Below, one piece after another: positions 6,867-9,038 of a stretch of DNA of 9,038 bases. Position numbers and translations under genes: made by a program. Under the pieces are notes generated by a model that saw only the letters and a program-made list of their open reading frames with translations, was not told the DNA's origin and did no database searches. The number at the start of each line of letters is the position of its first letter. The first letter of the stretch is position 1. This stretch comes from Alphaproteobacteria bacterium. GTDB taxonomy: Bacteria; Pseudomonadota; Alphaproteobacteria; Micavibrionales; UBA2020. The DNA lies in the NCBI GenBank assembly GCA_018971405.1, contig JAGXAX010000042.1:1-9038 (forward strand). The letters run 5' to 3'.

Positions 6867-7824
6867 GCGTCGTCTTTTCCGCGGGCGTCAGCGTGGAGGA
6901 CGCGGCGGGGAACGCCGTCGTCGAGGGCGCGGCGGCAGGCGCCGGCACTGCGGCGGGGGCTGCGGGCGCGGCGGCAGGCTCGATCGTCGCCGTCGCCGCG
7001 AGCGCGGCGACGTTCTTTTCGGCCGGCTTTTCCGCGGCAGGCGCGACTGTTTTGTCCGCGGCGGCTTGCGTCTCCGCCGGAGCGCTTGATGAACTTTCGT
7101 CCGGTGTGTTCATCGCCTGCGGCCCGCCGGACGAGTTCATGCCCTGTGACGCGCCGGAGAACAGGCTGAAAGGCCGCGTGTAGGTCAAGGCCAGCATTTC
7201 CGTGCGGTTGTTCGCCTGCAGGGACTTGCCGTTGGAGATCACGTCGAAATTCAGGCCGAGGCGGCTCTTGTCGTCAAACTGGTAGGCCAGTTCCGCGCCG
7301 AGACGCCCGACGACCGTGCGGTCGAGGTCGTAGCCGCCGCCTGCCCTGTAGAGGCCGAGCGCCGCGGACGGCATCAAAAACACATGCTGCGTGATATGGA
7401 AGGGAACGCCGACGCCCGCGTAGGCCATCGCCGAGCCTTTCGTCGTCGCCATCGCGCCGAACAGCGGCTGCAGCACGCCCAAGACCCTGACGCCCGGCTG
7501 CAATTCCGCATTGAAGGACGTTGCGTGGTCGCTGCTGCGGAAAGGATCGTATTCGCCGACGCTCAGGCCGAAGAACGAGGTGTTGGGCTGCACTTCCACG
7601 GTGCTTTCCGGCGGCACGGGCGGCAGAGGCTTCGGCAATTGCGCCGCGGCGGCCGCACTGCCGTCGCTGAGGGAGCCCGTATTGTCGGGCGTGTCGGGAA
7701 TGGCGGTGGAGGCCTGGGGCGCCTTGACGCCGAAGGGCATGCCGTCGGCGAAGGCGACGGAATTCACGGCGCATAACAGGAGAAGGGACGTTCCGGCGGC
7801 GAGTGCTTTTATCCTGGCGTTCAC
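6853..7824 (-). CDS. PagL-type acyloxyacyl hydrolase-like outer-membrane protein with C-terminal Ala/Pro-rich tail; catalytic His replaced
   Basis: The predicted product is 323 residues. Residues 1-26 form a classic signal peptide ([15 protein letters not shown] core, cleavage likely after AFA). Residues 27-80 are Pro/Ala-rich and low in complexity. From about 83 to 219 the pattern is a small outer-membrane barrel: [12 protein letters not shown], the middle strands with [37 protein letters not shown], and a last strand ending TYTRPF (F219). This matches alphaproteobacterial relatives of PagL, which remove the 3-O acyl chain of lipid A. In PagL the active site is H-x-S with a Glu 12 residues after the Ser. 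Here the block reads V195-I196-S197 with E209, so Ser and Glu keep exact spacing but His is Val. A tail of about 100 residues rich in Ala, Pro, Ser and Glu follows the barrel. The start is a GTG at 7822-7824 with GGAG 11 nt upstream. Family membership is likely; activity is doubtful. Confidence 0.75.
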   Translation of the reverse strand: MNARIKALAAGTSLLLLCAVNSVAFADGMPFGVKAPQASTAIPDTPDNTGSLSDGSAAAAAQLPKPLPPVPPESTVEVQPNTSFFGLSVGEYDPFRSSDHATSFNAELQPGVRVLGVLQPLFGAMATTKGSAMAYAGVGVPFHITQHVFLMPSAALGLYRAGGGYDLDRTVVGRLGAELAYQFDDKSRLGLNFDVISNGKSLQANNRTEMLALTYTRPFSLFSGASQGMNSSGGPQAMNTPDESSSSAPAETQAAADKTVAPAAEKPAEKNVAALAATATIEPAAAPAAPAAVPAPAAAPSTTAFPAASSTLTPAEKTTHDFP

Positions 7825-7866
7825 GATGAAACCGGCTCCAGAAAAGTTAAGGATATCTTGACTCTC

Positions 7867-7895
7867 ACTATGAAGCCTGCGCGGTTTCGAGGCAA
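7867..7895 (-). promoter_or_regulatory. candidate sigma70-type promoter of the PagL-like gene and pgk
   Basis: On the minus strand, TTGCCT (7890-7895) and CATAGT (7867-7872) each match 4 of 6 consensus bases with exactly 17 bp between. They sit wholly in the 78-bp gap after the pip stop and would give a leader of about 35 nt before the GTG at 7824. If real, the PagL-like gene and pgk need not depend on transcription through pip. The call rests on consensus matching only. Confidence 0.3.
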
Positions 7896-7902
7896 GCGGA
7901 AA

Positions 7903-8859
7903 TTATGATTTTACTGTACGGAAAAAGTCCGTCGCCTTGACCAGTTCGCGCACGATGCCCGGCTCGGAAGAGGAATGTCCGGCATCTGGCACGATGACGT
8001 ATTGCGCTTCCGGCCATGCGGTGTGCAAGTCATGCGCCGTCACGGGCGGGCACACGATGTCATAACGCCCTTGAACGATCACGCAAGGAATATGCCGGAT
8101 GCGCCAGACATTCCTCAGCAAATATTCATCCGGATCGAACCTGTTGTTGACGAAGTAATGGCACTCCAGCCGCGCGACCGCATAAGCGTATGCGACCGCC
8201 TCCGCCGACGGCGCGGCCGGCGTTTCGGGGATCAGCCGCAGGCAGGCGCTCTCGTACCCGCTCCATTTTTCCGCCGCGGGGAGATGCACCGCGCGGTCGG
8301 GATGCGTCAGGCGTTTGTAATAAGACGCGAGGATGTCATCGCGCTCCTCAGCGTCGAGCAACGACACGAAATCCTCCCACGCTTCGGGGAAAATGCTCCG
8401 CATGCCGTAAAGAAAATGGTCGAGCTCGCCCTGCCGCATCATGAAAATGCCGCGGAGCGTCATGCCCAGCACGCGCTCCGGATGGGCGATGGCATAGGCC
8501 AGCGCCAGCGTCGAGCCCCACGAGCCGCCGAAAAGGTGCCAGCGTTTTATGCCGAGATGTTCGCGCAAACGCTCCATGTCCGCCACCAGGTCCGCCGTCG
8601 TGTTTTCGCGCAGTTCGCCCGCGGGCTTCGAGCGCCCCGCGCCGCGCTGGTCGAAGATGACGATGCGATAATGTCCGGGATCGAAAAACTGCCGGTGCTT
8701 GGCCTGCGCGCCCGCGCCGGGGCCGCCGTGCAGGTAAACCACCGGCACGCCTTGCGGGTTGCCGGACTGCTCGTAGTAAAGCGCATGGATGGCGCCTGCC
8801 TTCAGAAAGCCGCTGTCGAACGCGGCAACCGGCGGATAGAGCGCCGCGCTACTTTGCAC
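7903..8859 (-). CDS. pip: proline iminopeptidase (prolyl aminopeptidase), S33 alpha/beta hydrolase
   Basis: The 318-residue serine peptidase releases N-terminal proline from peptides in the cytosol. The start LYPPVAAFDSGFL, the oxyanion motif HGGPG (44-48), DQRGAGRS (70-77) and the nucleophile elbow GGSWGS (111-116, Ser113) are hallmarks of the Pip family. D267 (GRYDIVCPP) and H295 (DAGHSSSE) complete the triad. E203 and E232 (ARLECHYF) lie where the family holds the substrate's free imino group, supporting proline specificity over a generic hydrolase. The start is a GTG at 8857-8859: an in-frame TAA two codons upstream rules out an earlier start, and no later start would keep the conserved LYPP block. 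It overlaps the upstream gene by 11 bp, suggesting coupling, since no good ribosome site is visible. No signal peptide is present. Length and catalytic residues are complete. Confidence 0.94.
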   Translation of the reverse strand: MQSSAALYPPVAAFDSGFLKAGAIHALYYEQSGNPQGVPVVYLHGGPGAGAQAKHRQFFDPGHYRIVIFDQRGAGRSKPAGELRENTTADLVADMERLREHLGIKRWHLFGGSWGSTLALAYAIAHPERVLGMTLRGIFMMRQGELDHFLYGMRSIFPEAWEDFVSLLDAEERDDILASYYKRLTHPDRAVHLPAAEKWSGYESACLRLIPETPAAPSAEAVAYAYAVARLECHYFVNNRFDPDEYLLRNVWRIRHIPCVIVQGRYDIVCPPVTAHDLHTAWPEAQYVIVPDAGHSSSEPGIVRELVKATDFFRTVKS

Positions 8860-9038
8860 TTTTTACGCTTTTTGCGCCGGCGGGCGCGCTTGGCGGGCTT
8901 TGCGCGAGAACATCGATCTGCCCCTTGTCCGTCACCTCGATGACCGGCTTGTCATCCACGTCCGTGACCCACCCGCGCACGCGCACCGTGCGGCCCGCCC
9001 ATTTGGTGACGTCGTTGCGCCAGATGTACCCCGGGTCT
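8849..9038 (-). CDS. C-terminal end of an unidentified protein, possibly an OB-fold-like domain (partial, runs off the right edge)
   Basis: The last 62 codons of a minus-strand gene are visible, ending with TAG at 8849-8851. The segment WAGRTVRVRGWVTDVDDKP followed by VIEVTDKGQIDVL is a beta-rich pattern of the form GRxVRVRGWV...IEVT...QIDVL. I associate it with small OB-fold-like modules, such as those near the C-terminus of some alphaproteobacterial thermonuclease-related proteins. The link is by memory of pattern only. The end is a basic Ala/Ser/Lys-rich tail (SAPAGAKSVKSAK). The stop overlaps the pip GTG start by 11 bp, which supports this being a real coding frame and the first visible gene of the minus-strand set. 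Function cannot be assigned. Confidence 0.6.
   Translation of the reverse strand, partial: DPGYIWRNDVTKWAGRTVRVRGWVTDVDDKPVIEVTDKGQIDVLAQSPPSAPAGAKSVKSAK

Noticed and set aside
5763..7169. Very long plus-strand open frame opposite pgk and the PagL-like gene
   Set aside because: It is antisense to all pgk signature motifs, Arg/His/Gln-rich, and crosses a real gene boundary.
7975..8943. Plus-strand open frame opposite pip
   Set aside because: It is a shadow of the conserved iminopeptidase gene; no domain motif is visible in the translation.

Overview
The window looks like a GC-rich alphaproteobacterial chromosome segment. This is inferred from the style of phosphoglycerate kinase (SHFGRPKG and a [15 protein letters not shown]-terminal block), a stand-alone CinA N-terminal domain protein, an M1 aminopeptidase of PepN type, and a PagL-type lipid A deacylase homologue. 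No species can be named from the sequence alone. Most of the content is housekeeping. There is no CRISPR array, insertion sequence, prophage gene, tRNA or rRNA that I can see.

Layout, left to right. Positions 1-144 hold no gene I can name, although a minus-strand frame stays open to the left edge. At 145-1371 (+) lies a polytopic cation:proton antiporter-like membrane protein. Its wording is less GC-rich than its neighbours, and it has Asn-Asn where this fold usually carries Asp. A 139-bp gap with a hairpin, two small palindromes and a plausible promoter leads to a tight three-gene plus-strand unit: pepN (1511-4102), a zinc-ribbon class I methyltransferase with a degenerate SAM motif (4099-4830), and a CinA/MoaB-like protein (4827-5585). 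Both junctions are 4-bp ATGA overlaps, so translational coupling is likely.

A 54-bp convergent gap separates this from a minus-strand set. In transcription order it comprises the C-terminal end of an unidentified, possibly OB-fold protein (9038-8849), a proline iminopeptidase (8859-7903, GTG start, 11-bp overlap with the gene before it), a PagL-like outer-membrane barrel protein (7824-6853, GTG start), and pgk (6866-5640, 14-bp overlap with the PagL-like gene). A weak promoter candidate precedes the PagL-like gene.

Functionally, two cytosolic exopeptidases, PepN (broad) and Pip (N-terminal proline), sit in the two divergently oriented but unconnected units, and glycolytic pgk is tied by overlap to an envelope gene. 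The most notable points are four. The PagL-like protein keeps the catalytic Ser and Glu at canonical spacing but has Val in place of His. The same protein carries a C-terminal Ala/Pro-rich tail of about 100 residues whose end overlaps pgk. The methyltransferase has a broken glycine motif. The antiporter lacks the usual Asp pair. None of these amounts to a clear new system; they are candidate variants of known families.
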